Shown here: in pieces, positions 49,101 through 61,503 of the stretch
How the letters are laid out: every line of letters begins with the position of its first letter
How positions within the stretch are numbered: the stretch's first letter is position 1
Assembly (NCBI RefSeq): GCF_019059575.1
Contig: NW_024881595.1
Coordinates: forward strand, 62,001 to 126,000
Source: Amphibalanus amphitrite
Taxonomy: Eukaryota; Arthropoda; Thecostraca; Balanomorpha; Balanidae
DNA length: 64,000 nt
Direction: 5' to 3'
The notes under the pieces: model-generated
Seen by the model: the letters and a program-made list of their open reading frames with translations, nothing else
Databases searched by the model: none
What the model was told of the DNA's origin: nothing
Made by a program: the position numbers and the translations under genes

Positions 49101-52100
49101 TGCCGTGTCGGCCACGCCTCCTCCTGCCCCGGGGGGTGCGACGGCGTCGACGGGCCCCCACCGGATATCCATATCCGCCGGGGAAGACCGATCCATCGAC
49201 GCTCGCTACCGGCTCCGGGGAGGTGTCCGGGGGCGGTGACAGGACACGGGGACGTAATCCGCGGTGCTCGCGGCTGCGGGACTTAGTGGGTGCTCGTCGC
49301 CGAATATTCTGTGCGGGTGATGTGGGCGAGTTCAATTGAGCGAGTTGAGTACGAGATAAAACGTATACGGATGTTATGAAATTGAGCAGTTTACATATTT
49401 TAAAATAATCCTTCTGGTATTTGACTTGGTTTCGATAGACGTAACATATGTAGTTTCACAGTTTAAATATACAAACAATTTTGGCATTTAATTGAAAAAA
49501 TGCATATAGTTTTTAAACATAAAAAATGACCCTTAGAATATCTATGATAAATTGCATCCGCCCAGCACTGTCCTAATACCATATACTATGCACAGCTATA
49601 CCAAGTTATAATAATGCTCCCAATGGATTTTTTGAACCCAGAAGAAATGAAACCTGCCTTATGTGTTGCATCAGATGCCAATTTTCTGGAAAGTAACCGT
49701 TATTATTTACGACATGAGCTTCACGAACACCTGCCCCCCAGTGAGGTAACGAACATTCTACCTCCCGACTCTTTCAAAACCTGCATTTTCGGGTCGGTCC
49801 TTGAGCACATCATCATTCTCCTCAGCTTTACGTCCATTTAGGGACACACCGTCACATATTGATGGAATTTTTACTGCCTCATCGCTGTCTATTTCTATGC
49901 AAATGAAACCATTCTGTGTTAAAGTTGCGAGCGACGGCGCCTAGGTTCGGTGGCGCAGTGACCATCCACGATGGAAGATTCGGTGGCTGAAGCGCTGCTC
50001 GCCAACCGCTCTTGGACTAGCAATGTGGCGGAACGCTGGCTGAGAATCTAACGGCTGTATCAATCAGAATACATGAATACAGAGTCCGGCTGAGTTTGGC
50101 GGACTGTGGGTGCTTGTCACGAGGACGATTGCTTAGTTGCCGTTGCTTTGCGAAATCGGCATACTAAGCATTTTGTTCTACTCTAAAACATTGAACAACG
50201 GCATACGCATTACACACTCAAGTGCTTCGCTCCAATATTTGTTACGCTATGCTGTATCAGGAGAGTCTTGTCAAACAAATATAGGATTGATGTGTACGAT
50301 AAACATACAGGCTCACCTCTTCATCCCTTGACTTGGCCGGCTCCGTTTCCGATTCATCCAGTTTTAATAGCAGTTTATCCTGTCAAACAGAACAATATGT
50401 CACGAACATCATAACTATACACCAGCCAACGCCTCGTCTAAACAACATTGGTGGAAATAGCATTTTGACCATTTAGTTTTGCATTTTCTCGTGCCTCCGG
50501 TGCTTGTTTACCTTTTGCGTAAAAATAATCTGCTTGCACCCAACGATCAGCAGCGTTGCGACCTGCTTACGTAGCTGAACGCTTCACACTCACTTTTTTG
50601 TTTCAGCCACGACTCTCTCCCATTTGGTACCAACTCAGGTTGCACTGCATGGCTGCACTGCATCCCGCAACCCCCAGCGAGCTGTTAATCCTGTGATGTC
50701 GTTACGACATTGGTATGCATGGCAGTGAGATCCCCAGATCCCATGGGTGGTCACGGTACGACCTCGTTATACGCTCGGATCGTGCGGGTCTCCACCTCAG
50801 GGTTATTTTAATTGGATTTTAATTCCACGCTGCAGGGGTGCATAGAAAACATCGCCATTCTACATATGTTCGTAAAAATGAATAGGACCTTAGGTAACTA
50901 ATATCACGTAAGTGTAAGCGGAGAAAATACAGCTTGTTAATTCAGCACTGTTTATAACAGTTAACAATTCACGCACTTTCTTGTTCGTGTGTCCAATCTC
51001 TAAGGCTCAAGTCTTAGGATGGTAAATCATATGTTTCATCCCATCTGTTGAACTCAGCATGTGATAGATGACAGTTCAGTGCCATTCATCATGTCTCAGA
51101 TGATATAAGACTGCGCGTTGATCTGCAGATGACCTAATTATCTAGCCGCACGACACCAGTTACGTCGAAGGTAGATCCATCTCCCACTTGTGGAAATGTC
51201 CTTTCATCTGGCGGGCCTCTGTTCCTCTTCCTGTTCCCAGGGTCCCCGGGCAATTTCAGCGGTCGTCCCTGGAGCCACGTTTACGTTACGATACAATGCT
51301 ACCGCCCTCGACTTTTTCAAGATACGTTATGTGCGCACATGATAGAATTTAATTTTCTGTTGTTTGCTTTACGTACGCATAGTGTATGCCTCATCTCACT
51401 ATTACTTATGATTGGTGTATCTACGCGCGATTCAGGCATTTGTGCGAGTTATTACACCCCTATACTTCCACATTACAATGGTAACATTTCTGACAAATAT
51501 ATTCAATAGTATCTCTTTCCAAAGTATATTATACAGTAAATATCTTTCACTTTTCATGGTACAAAATAAATGTGATTTAGCTGTATGAGCCAGTCGAAGT
51601 TGGCTTTACATTTCAAATTCCATTGCCATTTGACTGGAGGACAGCTAATGTGAGTTTTTCCGACAGTCTCTGTAGACCACCGTCACATATCGGCTCCCAC
51701 AGCTATCTACAGATCCTGGAACCACGGGAAACACATAAAGACCATCAGGGTCGCCCTACATAGCGTCGTTACAGCGCTAACAAATGAGGTTATCTTAGTG
51801 CTCTCTTCGCGGGGCTCGCTCCTGCATAACGAACAAGAAAGCCGAAAACAACCGATGAAGAACAGGCGAAAGAAAGACATTGCCTCAAAGAAGACACGGA
51901 ATGTCTGTTTGTAAATTTTAGAGATACGTTAATTAAGCAAATGCATAGTAGCTGCTAGCTACGCTGTTCCCTATAATATGATGAGCCCGCGTCCCGTGGT
52001 GGCCACTTCTTTTCCTCTATGGGGCGCGGCACTGCTGATCGTCGGCCATTTTCCGCCGCCGAGGAGAGAAGGCGCTCCGAGCCACCCACAAATCCCGACT

Positions 52101-55100
52101 CTTATCCGCAACAATCACCATTTGTTGCGACAATCTGCCGGCTGGCCGCCACCGTCGGCAGGGCAGGTTGGAAAAGGGCGCAGGGGTCAGGGGGTAGCTC
52201 CAGAACCAGTCTCATGATCAGGGATAATCTCAAGGATGAAATGGTAACGCACAGCTCACAGTAGAAGGTAGACTACAGCGGACAATGTGTGCATCCTGCA
52301 TGCCGTTGAAGCTCTGGCAAAATGACGCATCAGCAGAGATTTCGGTGGATGTTATCTCTTGCTGGAGCCTTCTGCCGTGACCAGATTCGTCTGCTTTTTC
52401 CTCATAAATCCAAGCTAGCTTATACGATATTGATCGCTCAGGGATTATGGCTTCGGGCTACATGGAAATTGATGCTATATCTGACCTTTTTTCTTTTTCA
52501 ACATTTCGGTGCATCTTCACTGATCACTCTTTCGTCATCACAGGCTCCTTTATTGCCGTTGGATGACGTCACGTTCAGATATGACGTCACGTGCCCAATA
52601 AACCGCCATCGAACGTCAGAAGTACTAAGCTTGGAGACGCTTTGGATCATCAAACGGATGATCACACAGCTGACCTAACATGATGAAACGGTTGACTCAA
52701 CAGAAACTCGACTCGTATGAGGTTACGCCCTACTTCAGAGTACCAACGACTTTGATCTTGGACAAACTAGCTAGAGTGCCAAGCCTGATGTCAGCTGAAA
52801 TCTTCCTTGTGCGTTCCAATTAGCGTATCACTGGCGTTTTCATTATAAATGCATCTAATTTGTTCCAAAGTATCCTTAATGCGTTTGAACGAATGCCGCT
52901 TGCCATCGCCTATCCATCACGTCCTTTTTCGTTGCCGCGGGCCCATCTCCATGTTTTCCGTCATCCGCCTACGGCGTCAGCCCAAACGATACCCGTAGCG
53001 TCGCTCCGTTCTGCGCTGCTTCGGAACAAAAAAACCTCTGACAATCACCCCCAGTAACGGCGGCGGCGGAGGCTGCGCCGGTGGCGGCGGAGCGGGCGGA
53101 TCCAGCCGTCGTTTTATCGCATCACTCAGTCTGATGAACCGCCTGTCGGCGCCGCCGCCGCCGCCGCCGCCGCCGCTCCGTCGGCCCTGGATGGTCCTTC
53201 CAGCCGGCTGGGCCGAATACTGCAATTTTCGCCTCGTAGTGAGAGGAGCGGCCGCTGCCTTGATTGCACTCAGCCGGGGCGAGCAAAGGCCGAAATATGA
53301 GCAGCCAGAGTCTGCCGCACTCTGCTCAGAATAAATATATGTAAGTTGAGCTTAGTTTCTGAAATGACGGCAAAGCTGCTGATGAGCGATTCGTTACAGA
53401 GACGGCTGATTAAAATGTCAAGAAATATTTGGTAACATAGAGAATTAAAGGGGGGCAAAAAAATACCCCCCCCCCCCCACCGCCTGGAAGGTTAATTAAT
53501 GTTCAAACGTTTGCTATCAAGCACATGCAATACGACAACCAAGCTTTGTCAACTGGAAGAATTTTTGAAATAAAACTAGCTCCGAAACACCGAAAAAGGC
53601 TTGCATAGGCTCTCTGCCTATGAATGCTGTACATTTCGTAGTCCCGCAGTGCGACAGATATATTTTAATCCGTTGACAGCTTGACGGTGACCTCTGAATG
53701 ACATCGGAAAGTTTCCTCCGTGATCTCCGGTTGAACGGACGTTTCTCTGAACACGTGGGGAGGAGTGAGCCGCCATTTCACCTCCGACCCTCGATTAGCG
53801 CCGGACGAGTTTGATAATTGGACTAATATAAGGTCATGTCGTCACTTCGGATGCAAGGCGGCGACTTCAGAGTCCGGGAAGTGATGGTCGGAGCCTCGTT
53901 ATAGCAGCTGCGCCCTGAACAAAGTTGGAGACTGGATCAATACTTGAGATCGCCATTTCTTGAAATCATCATTTAGGCTACAGTAAGCAGTTGGGCATTT
54001 GCACAATATACTGTCGGTGCCCTCATGCAAATTATTCAAAGCATGAGTGACGTGGGAACATGAAGAAAAGTAATTATCAAATCAACACAGGTTATTATTC
54101 ATCTCTCCAAATCCACCAAGTATGTGGAAATGTGTCCAGTGTAGATCAGTGGTAGTGACGCATCACTTGATCAACATAAAACGTACGAAATGCCTGCGAA
54201 ACCGAATGAACCGGAAGACCCGAGCGCTCCCAAAGCTGATTTCCTCGTTCCCAAACGAGTCATCTGCGAGTGACATTTGATCTTATCACCTGGCATTCAT
54301 CTGACGACAGCACCGAGGCTTATCTCTGACCCAGAGTGGGTGTGAATCGTTACCGTCTCGATCCACTATCGGACCCATAATTGAAAGTCTTATTAGATTA
54401 CCTCTTGGTGGCAATTTGCCAGCTTTTTAGCGGGCGTGGCAGACGGAATAAGACGCTATAAATATGCACGCATACCATTGCTTTCAGCTTTGGTCATGTG
54501 GATTTACGACATTATGAGTGGTTCTTCTATGTTCGTATATTATCCCGCGCCCAGATGGGGTCTGCCGAGCAACGCGGTCTGATGGGGGGGGGGGCATTTT
54601 GGCCCCCCCTCAGATCTCGAGAACCACGCAACATAGCGACAAGCGGTAAACGGTGTTGGATAGCCCCAACGGGGAACTACCTTGTGACCCAATTTCATTG
54701 ACCTCGGTCAAACCGATGACGTCACAGGTCAGGTCAAAGGTCGAATTTTCACCGTTTACAGGCATTTCAAGAAATGCGTTGTACAATCGTGTAAAATGCA
54801 TTTCATTGAAAATCATCGATGGGGAAATGTTCTTCAAACACATATTTTGCTATTTGAGGTCACTGATACCAGGTCAGGTCACAGAGGTCAGGTCACTGGG
54901 GGGTCACAATATGAAAGTGTCGTGTGATACATGTTTTATGGTCCATTTTATATGACAAATGCGATTATGTGGATCAGACAGACTTTAGGGCCAGCTTAGG
55001 TCACGTTTTGGTCAAAGTCAGGTCAAGGTCAGGTCAAGGTCAGGTCAAGGTCAGGTCAAGGTCAGGTCAAATTAGGTCAAATTTCAAAGTTGATATTTTT

Positions 55101-58100
55101 GCATAAAATGGGTATCGATTCGATGCAGCTCGTCACGGGGAGTTCAATGGTGGTCTCCGTTTTGCGCTACGAGGTCTAGAGTTCAAAAATTTGACGTCAT
55201 CAATTTTTAACAGTTTTTTCGCTATAACTTGCCCAAAAAAAGAGGTATCGATCTAAAATTTGGTATGTATATCGAAGAGTGCAGGGGCTATCACATATAT
55301 TCCGGTTTTTTTCGAAATTCGAAAAACTTTTGGAAATTTTTTGAGTTTTTCTAAAAAAAATCAATTTTTTTTATTTTTGGGGGTCAAAATCCCAAAATTT
55401 CGAAAATCCGAGATAGCAGTTTTGTAGCGCCGTCTTTTCTCTACACAACCACATAAAGAACTTTAAAATTGCTTGTTAACTGTAGAATTGGTGAGCGTTT
55501 CAAGATGTCATGTTTTTTGCTCATTTTTACTCGAATATGACCTCAGTTTGACCTTAATAACTCCTGACCTGAGGTGACCTGTGACTTGAAATTTTGTGTG
55601 AAGGTTGTCAAATTGATGCCCGGTAAGGTACCCAAAATTTGGCGGCGCTGCGCGCCGCCGTTTTCTCGCTATTTAAGAAAAACCACAGGGGGGGGGGGGC
55701 AAAATGGCCCCCCCATCAGGGCGCGGGTTATAACAGCACACGTCGTAAATGACTAGGCCAGATGCCAAGCGTAAATTGTATCCCGTTACGCCCATAGTAA
55801 TTTGCTACTCCGCTTCAACTACAATCCCAGTGATGGAATTCCTGTAAACTGCGTAACTATAATGTAATGCATTCCCGGCGTCTCATTTCGATGTTGCGGC
55901 TTGTCACGTGATTCCCGATAGTTGGTAGAGCCCGCACCGGATGGGCAGCACGGAACATCGGGCATCAAGCGCTGACTGCACGCCACGTGACCTCGAAACC
56001 TTGCTGTAGTTCGCGGGTCCGATATCTGTAGATAACGTTCATGGAGCGTCTTGCTGCTGGCGGCCACCGAGCTTAGGATTGTTTTTCATGTTTTATGTTG
56101 TTTTATTGTAATGCAGCAGAGGAAGTTGTTTCTACTTGCTATCAAATATTGAAATGAGTGACAATAATTGACAATCATCACAACATCTTCCGCTTAGTGA
56201 GAGCAAACATTCATTTTTTCATTTTTTGGATATTGATTTTATCGTGCGCATTAAAAGAACTTCGGCGAACGATGCGCATCAGTCAGTGTTGTAGTATTCT
56301 GGTATGATGCTGACGCACAATGCCAGGAACGTAACTACACCTTTTTGCACTCAAAATAGGCATCTTTTCATTCAATTTCGGCGGAATAGAGAGATCGCTG
56401 AAATTGAATGCAATTCGCCGAAATTGAATGAAAAGATGCCTATTTTGAGTGCAAAAAGGTGTATTAGCTCGCATCAGCGGCACGGATAAGTGAATTTCGT
56501 CAGGTGAAGCCCGGAATAGACCATACGTTACTTTTTCCTTGGGTTCGGCGAAGCGGTCGTGAAGTACCTATTTTAAAGCTTCTGAAATCGCGTTGGTCTG
56601 ATATCTCGACGAAAAAGAAGGCACTGGGAAGGTACTTCCTTGCAGATGCAGACTACACGCGGCAATCGTAGGAAGTAACGTGACTGCATTCTGCACTAAC
56701 ATGCCATCTCGGTCGATAAATTCCAACTACAATATGCATTACAGGCCGCATGACTTTGACTTTGTGACTTTGTGACATTGCTGTTGCCGTCCTGCATGAC
56801 TCACGTGACATATCAGCTGTCGATGTTGGGTGTTGCAAAACGTGCAAGAGGAAATTCCCTGATATGTAAAAACCTGACGCATAGACAGAACGTAGGCAAG
56901 AAAGGTTAAAAGGTAATTGCGATTAGCGATTGGATTATCGCTTCTGAAAGGGTCTGCACTTGCAGCGTTCATTTTTTATATTCAATTAAGATTCTACTAA
57001 GATTCAAAATATGAATCATCTTTGAAAGGGACGTTTGATTTTCATGAAACTCTCTCCACACTGCCCCCTCCCGTCCCCTTCCCCATTCCATTCGACACAC
57101 CGATATCCCACGAGCGTTGTGGTAGGTACGATGGGGGGAGGACAGATGCCATGGGGAGGCACGGACTACCACGACCCACATCCAGGAGGTGACAGAGCCG
57201 TCAGCTGTTGCCACCCGATCATCCGGCTAATGGGGGATCTACCCGACCAATGCGAATCACAGCCAGTAGACGGTCGGGCGCTATTGCTCGAATCATCTCT
57301 CCGGCCGACCACGGGCGCGATGGCACCGCGGCAATTACCAACGACAAGGCTCGTCAGGCGGTTACTAATGACGTGTCGGCTGGAGGAGCGCATGGTTTGA
57401 GTTTTTGCTGCAGGCAGAATGCTAACGGGCTAGCCAAGCTAACAGAGATGATGAATGCAAATTTAGTTGGGAGTGGAACTGAATACGGGCTAAATTATCG
57501 CTTTCAAGACATGTGAATGGTTTGGAAATATCGACATTATCGACGAGCCTCATGCCTAAAACCCAAATTGGCAAGGCAGGAGAAGAAGCTTCTCGTTTTC
57601 CACCAACCCCTTAGTAGAAATGGCTCGGTCACGGCCATTTGAAACCTGTATTGATTTATTTTCAATTATTTTCAAGGTTATAGTCTCGCATATCGGCCAC
57701 GATGGTGGGCTGAGTTAGGCTCGTTATCCCTGCCAACCATCGATTGAGCTGGTTAAACAGCGCCGGACGTTTTGCCGAACAAACAATGCTGGTGAAGGCC
57801 GGCGGTCTGCGGTGGTTTCTGCTAATGATCACTTGGGCCGCAAACAGTTGTGAAATAGATGTGAGCCAGTGTCGCGCTCAATAGGGTGCTGTTAGATCAA
57901 TAAGGGTGAACAACGGTCGGCAATTGGTCTGTCCCAATGTCGGGCGCTAACATTACCGAAAGGTCAACGAAGCCGCCTCTGTAAATTTGAAGTGGTTCAG
58001 CTTCTAAGGCCATTCTCTGTGTGATTTGATTTGTATTGTGAGTTTGACGTAATGACGCGATATTACGCGAGTTATGTCACTGTAAATAACCACCGCACCC

Positions 58101-58455
58101 TTATCAGAACACATCATGGGAGGCTTGTAGTGTAATGCTGGCAACATATTTTATCAAGGTTGGGTTCATGGGGCTTCAACTTCAATCGAAGTTTTATCCG
58201 AAGATAATAAAACTCTGCCATAATTAACTGCACCTTATTAGGCAGTCTTACGGTAATCCCATCCGACGCATTTCGTGCGCCGGACGAGCTGTGCAGCCGA
58301 CTACTCACGATTTTATGGTTGAGCTGTTTGAGCTCACGCTCTGTGACGCGTCGTTTGGCAGTCTCCTGCAGCTGGGAGAGCTTGCAGAAGAGGAAGGTGC
58401 CCGGCGCAGCCAGGGCGGCCAGCGGGCGCATCAGCGCCGCTCGCCTGCGCGGCAT
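46063..58455 (-). CDS. RING-finger protein (probable E3 ligase), at least 308 codons, 3' end not found
   Basis: Six coding exons: 58455-58309, 50379-50317, 49308-49030, 48307-48183, 47210-47035 and 46196-46063. The N-terminus MPRRRAALMRPLAALAAPGT then ETAKRRVTERELKQLNHKI is helical and basic. Next come an acidic link, an Arg/Pro-rich stretch, and a C3HC4 RING at about residues 164-209 (CVVC, PCGHCVVCRKC, CVLC). Its H-x3-C-x2-C spacing is as in IAP/MDM2-type RINGs. The Ser-rich tail includes SVSSKKRVTFAVSPLL. A RING of this type normally recruits an E2 ubiquitin enzyme; the substrate is unknown. I do not recognise the family by name. Introns are large, the second about 7.9 kb. Confidence 0.72.
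47035..47210 (-). CDS. RING gene coding exon 5
   Basis: Acceptor TGTTTTCAG, donor GTAAGG. The split AG|G Arg is followed by CVLCRERVIRLKQTFNCSYA (last two zinc ligands) and a Ser-rich tail, SVSQYSMTSSVTSSPDWDLP. Phase 2 in, phase 1 out. Confidence 0.85.
48183..48307 (-). CDS. RING gene coding exon 4 (RING core)
   Basis: Acceptor TCTCTCCAG, donor GTCAGT. CVVCISSKATMQTFPCGHCV then VCRKCFIKTIQMTVAQRALP and L; ends phase 2. Holds zinc ligands 1-6 of the RING. Confidence 0.87.
49030..49308 (-). CDS. RING gene coding exon 3 (Arg/Pro-rich)
   Basis: Acceptor ACCCGCACAG; NIRRRAPTKSRSREHRGLRP through GARRRRRTPRGRRRRGRHG to YPSNGRHP. The donor is ambiguous: GTGTGA at 49029 keeps the frame to the RING; the stronger GTGAGC two bases on does not. 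Basic, probably disordered; may be alternatively spliced or mis-bounded. Confidence 0.55.
50317..50379 (-). CDS. RING gene coding exon 2
   Basis: Acceptor TTTGACAG, donor GTGAGC, 21 codons in phase 0: DKLLLKLDESETEPAKSRDE E. It continues the helix of exon 1 (QLNHKI|DKLLLKLDE), which supports the join across the 7.9 kb intron. Confidence 0.75.
53146..53176. repeat. (CCG)n trinucleotide tract
   Basis: About ten CCG copies. Open frames on both strands give poly-Pro or poly-Gly and are artefacts of the repeat. Confidence 0.85.
53449..53495. mobile_element. Possible solo terminal hairpin of the TTAA family
   Basis: GGGGGGC-A7-TA-C14 followed by CACCGCCTGGAAGG and TTAATTAA. Read in reverse it is TTAA, CCTTCCAGGCGG, then a G-tract hairpin, parallel to the ends of copy 1 (TTAA, CCCTATTCCTGGCGGG, G-tract). 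The other end is missing. Confidence 0.45.
54544..55727 (+). mobile_element. Hairpin-ended, TTAT-flanked MITE, copy 3 (RING gene intron 2)
   Basis: TTAT on both sides (54540-54543, 55728-55731). Ends CCCGCGCCCAGATGGGG and, inverted, CCCGCGCCCTGATGGGG. Each end has a hairpin, G-tract GCATTTTGGC C-tract on the left, and GGCAAAATGGCC on the right, loops complementary. At 55010-55080 AGGTCA and AGGTC alternate in a direct array. 1184 bp, no ORF. Confidence 0.8.
56336..56463. repeat. Perfect 48-bp inverted repeat with 32-nt loop
   Basis: 56336-56383 (TACACCTTTTTGCACTCAAA ... TTTCGGCG) is exactly complementary to 56416-56463. The loop holds a partial third copy, GAAATTGAATGCAATT. In the RING gene's second intron. 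Confidence 0.95.
58309..58455 (-). CDS. RING gene coding exon 1
   Basis: Acceptor TTCTCCGCAG, one base, then ATG; donor GTGAGT. 49 codons, phase 0 out. Start chosen as the first ATG after the acceptor; the true N-terminus could lie upstream if a longer leader is coding. Confidence 0.68.
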
Positions 58456-58479
58456 CCTGCGGAGAACGGGAGGGGTTTT

Positions 58480-58815
58480 AACTGGTTAGAGACCTGCGAG
58501 AGGACGATAAAAGGTGGCCAGAGGTCTGTGAGGTTGATAGAGGTGGTCGGGTACCCGTAGGATGATATGGGACATGGATGGGAAAGACCTGAAGGGAGGA
58601 CAACTGGACCTGGTCAGAGACTATGAGAGGACAGTGGGTGATCGGTGAGCACGACAAATGCGGTCAGAGACCTGCGAGGACGATAGAAATACATACCTTT
58701 CTTAGAAAGGATAGGGGCTGGTCAGAGTGATCTGTCAGAGGACGACGAGGAGGTGGTCAAATGCCTGTGAGGACAATACGGGATGGTCAGAGAGATCTGT
58801 GAGGGTGACAGGCCT
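58480..58815. repeat. Degenerate GGTCAGAGACCTGYGAGGAC repeats
   Basis: Seven or eight imperfect units of about 30-60 bp with GGTCAGAG, CTGTGAG and GGACGATA blocks lie just upstream of the RING-gene start-codon exon. Confidence 0.6.
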
Positions 58816-59964
58816 TACATAGAGAAAGTGGGAATGTAGAAACAGCAAACAGCGAAGACAAGGAACTCTACTTCATTGCTGGTAACTGCGGGCGTACCGC
58901 TCGCAATACATACATTTCATATACCAATATGTTTCGGATAACCAGATCATTGTATAACAATGTTCAGGGAGCAGTCACATTTATCACTTTTGGCATCAGT
59001 CATAACTAAAAAGGACGAGAACTTGGTGCTTGTTCTTCGTATGATATACGGGCTTTTCTTTCATTTCTCTGGCGGTTTCGAGGAAGAGCTGCTCTCCACC
59101 GAGGTGGTTCCGTGGCGGTCTCGAGCCTCATCTGAAGTAATGGCGGCGATGTTCGCCATCCCAGCCTTGTGTGATTATTTTCCGCAGCAACAAATCACTT
59201 TGCGAAGCTTAATGGTCACCATGAATCTTCCGGGTGTCATTAATCGTGAACTTTATGTGTCTAAATGTCACTGTAAAAGTGGACCATGAATATTCTCTGT
59301 CCCGTGGGGGTAAGCGCTCCCATCAGAACAAGAGCAACGCCTCATCTCTGTGAGGAGGCGTTGTTTAACGTGAATGCCAAATCCTCAGGTACCCGTGTCA
59401 AGTGTTGTAGTTGCATCATGCTAATTGTGATAAGCAGCTTTCATGGCAAATTTGGCCACGTCACCCGTCTTGAAATGCAGCTATCTATGCCGACATTGTT
59501 GGTGACAAATACTGAGTTATCCAGATTTATCAAAAATTTGCCAAAGGCGTAATTTAACATCATAAAGTGTGCGTGATTTGTACTGCCATGCTGTATTCGT
59601 AAATATCACCATTCCTGCTTTTCTCTATAATCGATCGCACAATGGATGCCGCCGGTCCTTCCCGTCCGATGTCGGGGTGATTACGTAGCCCGTTGTGGAC
59701 GCCGCGCCGCGCCGGAAGCGCGTGCCGACGCTGCCAATGCCTCTCGTGAACAGGAGCACACGCACGTGGACGTTATTAGACCGCGGCCTGATAGATGAAC
59801 GCCTATTGGGATACCACGACGCTCCGAGTAGGGAATCGACCACACGTAGTTGTATACAAACATGCCAGTAGGTACGGATATTTATCATAATAATAAATAA
59901 AAAATAAGTCAAAATAAGTCAATTTTCGGAGCAAAAATTATTAATGGTGTTCTCACATTATCCT

Positions 59965-60060
59965 TGTTCAGAAGGCTTTATACTTTACTTCACTTTACTT
60001 TACTTTATGGACTTAAAGCCCGTTGAAAGTGGTCTGTGAGTTGTTTATTACAGGCCGACT
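59965..60060 (-). mobile_element. Possible LINE 3' end with (AAAGT)n tail
   Basis: On the minus strand, GTCGGCCTGTAATAAAC leads to GGGCTTTAAGTCCAT and then AAAGT pentamers. The layout (GGCCT..AATAA.. then a pentamer tail) resembles the tail of the intact LINE at 13085-13195. Confidence 0.35.
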
Positions 60061-60537
60061 GATGAAAGCAAGGGAGGGACACCCCATAGATTATCTGAGG
60101 TTTAGCAAGGATTATTTATATATAACCCACAAATTTGATTTTTTTCCATGGAAATGTAATGTTTACGGCTGATGAAATTTCTTTGCGAATATAAGTTTTT
60201 ATTTGGGAAAGTCAAACACATTTGCGTGCTATTCTCGATCTCAATCGTCCTCAGCTGCAGCACATGAGAAGAGATGTCATAACGCATTCACTGATGACGC
60301 TCCCGCTTTCTTCCCGTTTATCCAGCTATCCAAAAAGCAGTTTCTAATCCTTTACTTGCTAAAGGAAATCCCACAAAACCAACGATCGGTCCACCAGGCA
60401 TTTCCTGTTGTCATCAAGCAGAATGATCGTGTGTTTTTGCGAAGCCTGTATCGAACACATTGATTGGGTCTAAAGTTAGCTCAGAGCCCAAGACATTAGG
60501 GAATCGTCAATGAGGGGAGACCGATGCAGGATCTAGT

Positions 60538-60620
60538 CAGTGTGGCCTAGCGGATAAACAGGAAGATGAGTTCGGCTCAGTTTCAGGGTTTGCGGGACGT
60601 TCAATTACCCGACGTTGTCG
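60538..60620 (+). mobile_element. tRNA-like SINE head
   Basis: TGTGGCCTAGCGGATAAAC fits a pol III A box; about 45 bases on, GGACGTTCAATTACCC fits a B box. The anticodon arm does not fold cleanly, so a tRNA-derived repeat is more likely than a tRNA gene. Body and 3' end undefined. Confidence 0.4.
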
Positions 60621-61503
60621 TTTCCGTAGAAAAGTGTGTGAAGTTCGTGTGCAGCTCTGCACCGGTAAAAGCTAATGATCCTCTTTCCCCATCGAAACAT
60701 CGACGCGGAGTTTGATTACGTGTCAATGAAATTGATATTTGAAGGAGAGAAATATACGAAGCTACCGTACGTAACATAAAATAATTATTTGGCTTGGGCG
60801 TTTCTTTGACTTGAACTGCGATGTGTGATAAGGAGCAGAGCAGATGACTAGGCTGTATGGTTGACGTGTAGACCAGTGCTTTGCCTAAAAAGCCATTGCC
60901 ACTGACAAGCTGACGTCATCTCTCTTAAAAGCATGCCACTAGCCATTTTAGTTAAGAAGCAGTGAAGGGCGATGGAAACGACTACTTCAAACCACTCGCC
61001 TGATTTGTAAACCGAGCTAAAGTTTGCTCTAGTCTCATTGCACCACAACAAACCGTCGCTTCACTGATACCAGAGAACAATCGGGATTGAAAGTCATTTG
61101 TAGCTGCTGCAATGCTTTTGGTTTGGCCATTTATCGCCCTTAGATATGGCACGTCTTTCTAACATTCTTGAGTGGAATATTTGGTGGATTTCGGTTGGAA
61201 CGGACCTTGCCACCCTACGTGAAAATAATGACGAAAATATTCATTTGACTTGCAAGAGTACATACAGGGTTGTTTCGGACTTTGTGAAAATGCCGTGATG
61301 ATATGTTTTGCTTGTCCTTTCATGACATTAAGAATTGGAAAGCAACAGACAGCGGAATTTCTCATATCGGAGCTAAAAGATTACATCTGTGTCCTGCCCA
61401 TCAGTTTTTTTTAGCTCTGATATCGTTGCTCCTTTGTACCAATTCCCTTCAAAACTTAACTTCCCCCACCACAGCACTAGCGCCCTGCACGACTGGAGCT
61501 CAC

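Noticed and set aside
52977..53334. Overlapping Gly- and Pro-rich frames on both strands
   Set aside because: Explained by CCG/CGG repeats; no splice pairing or conserved motif.
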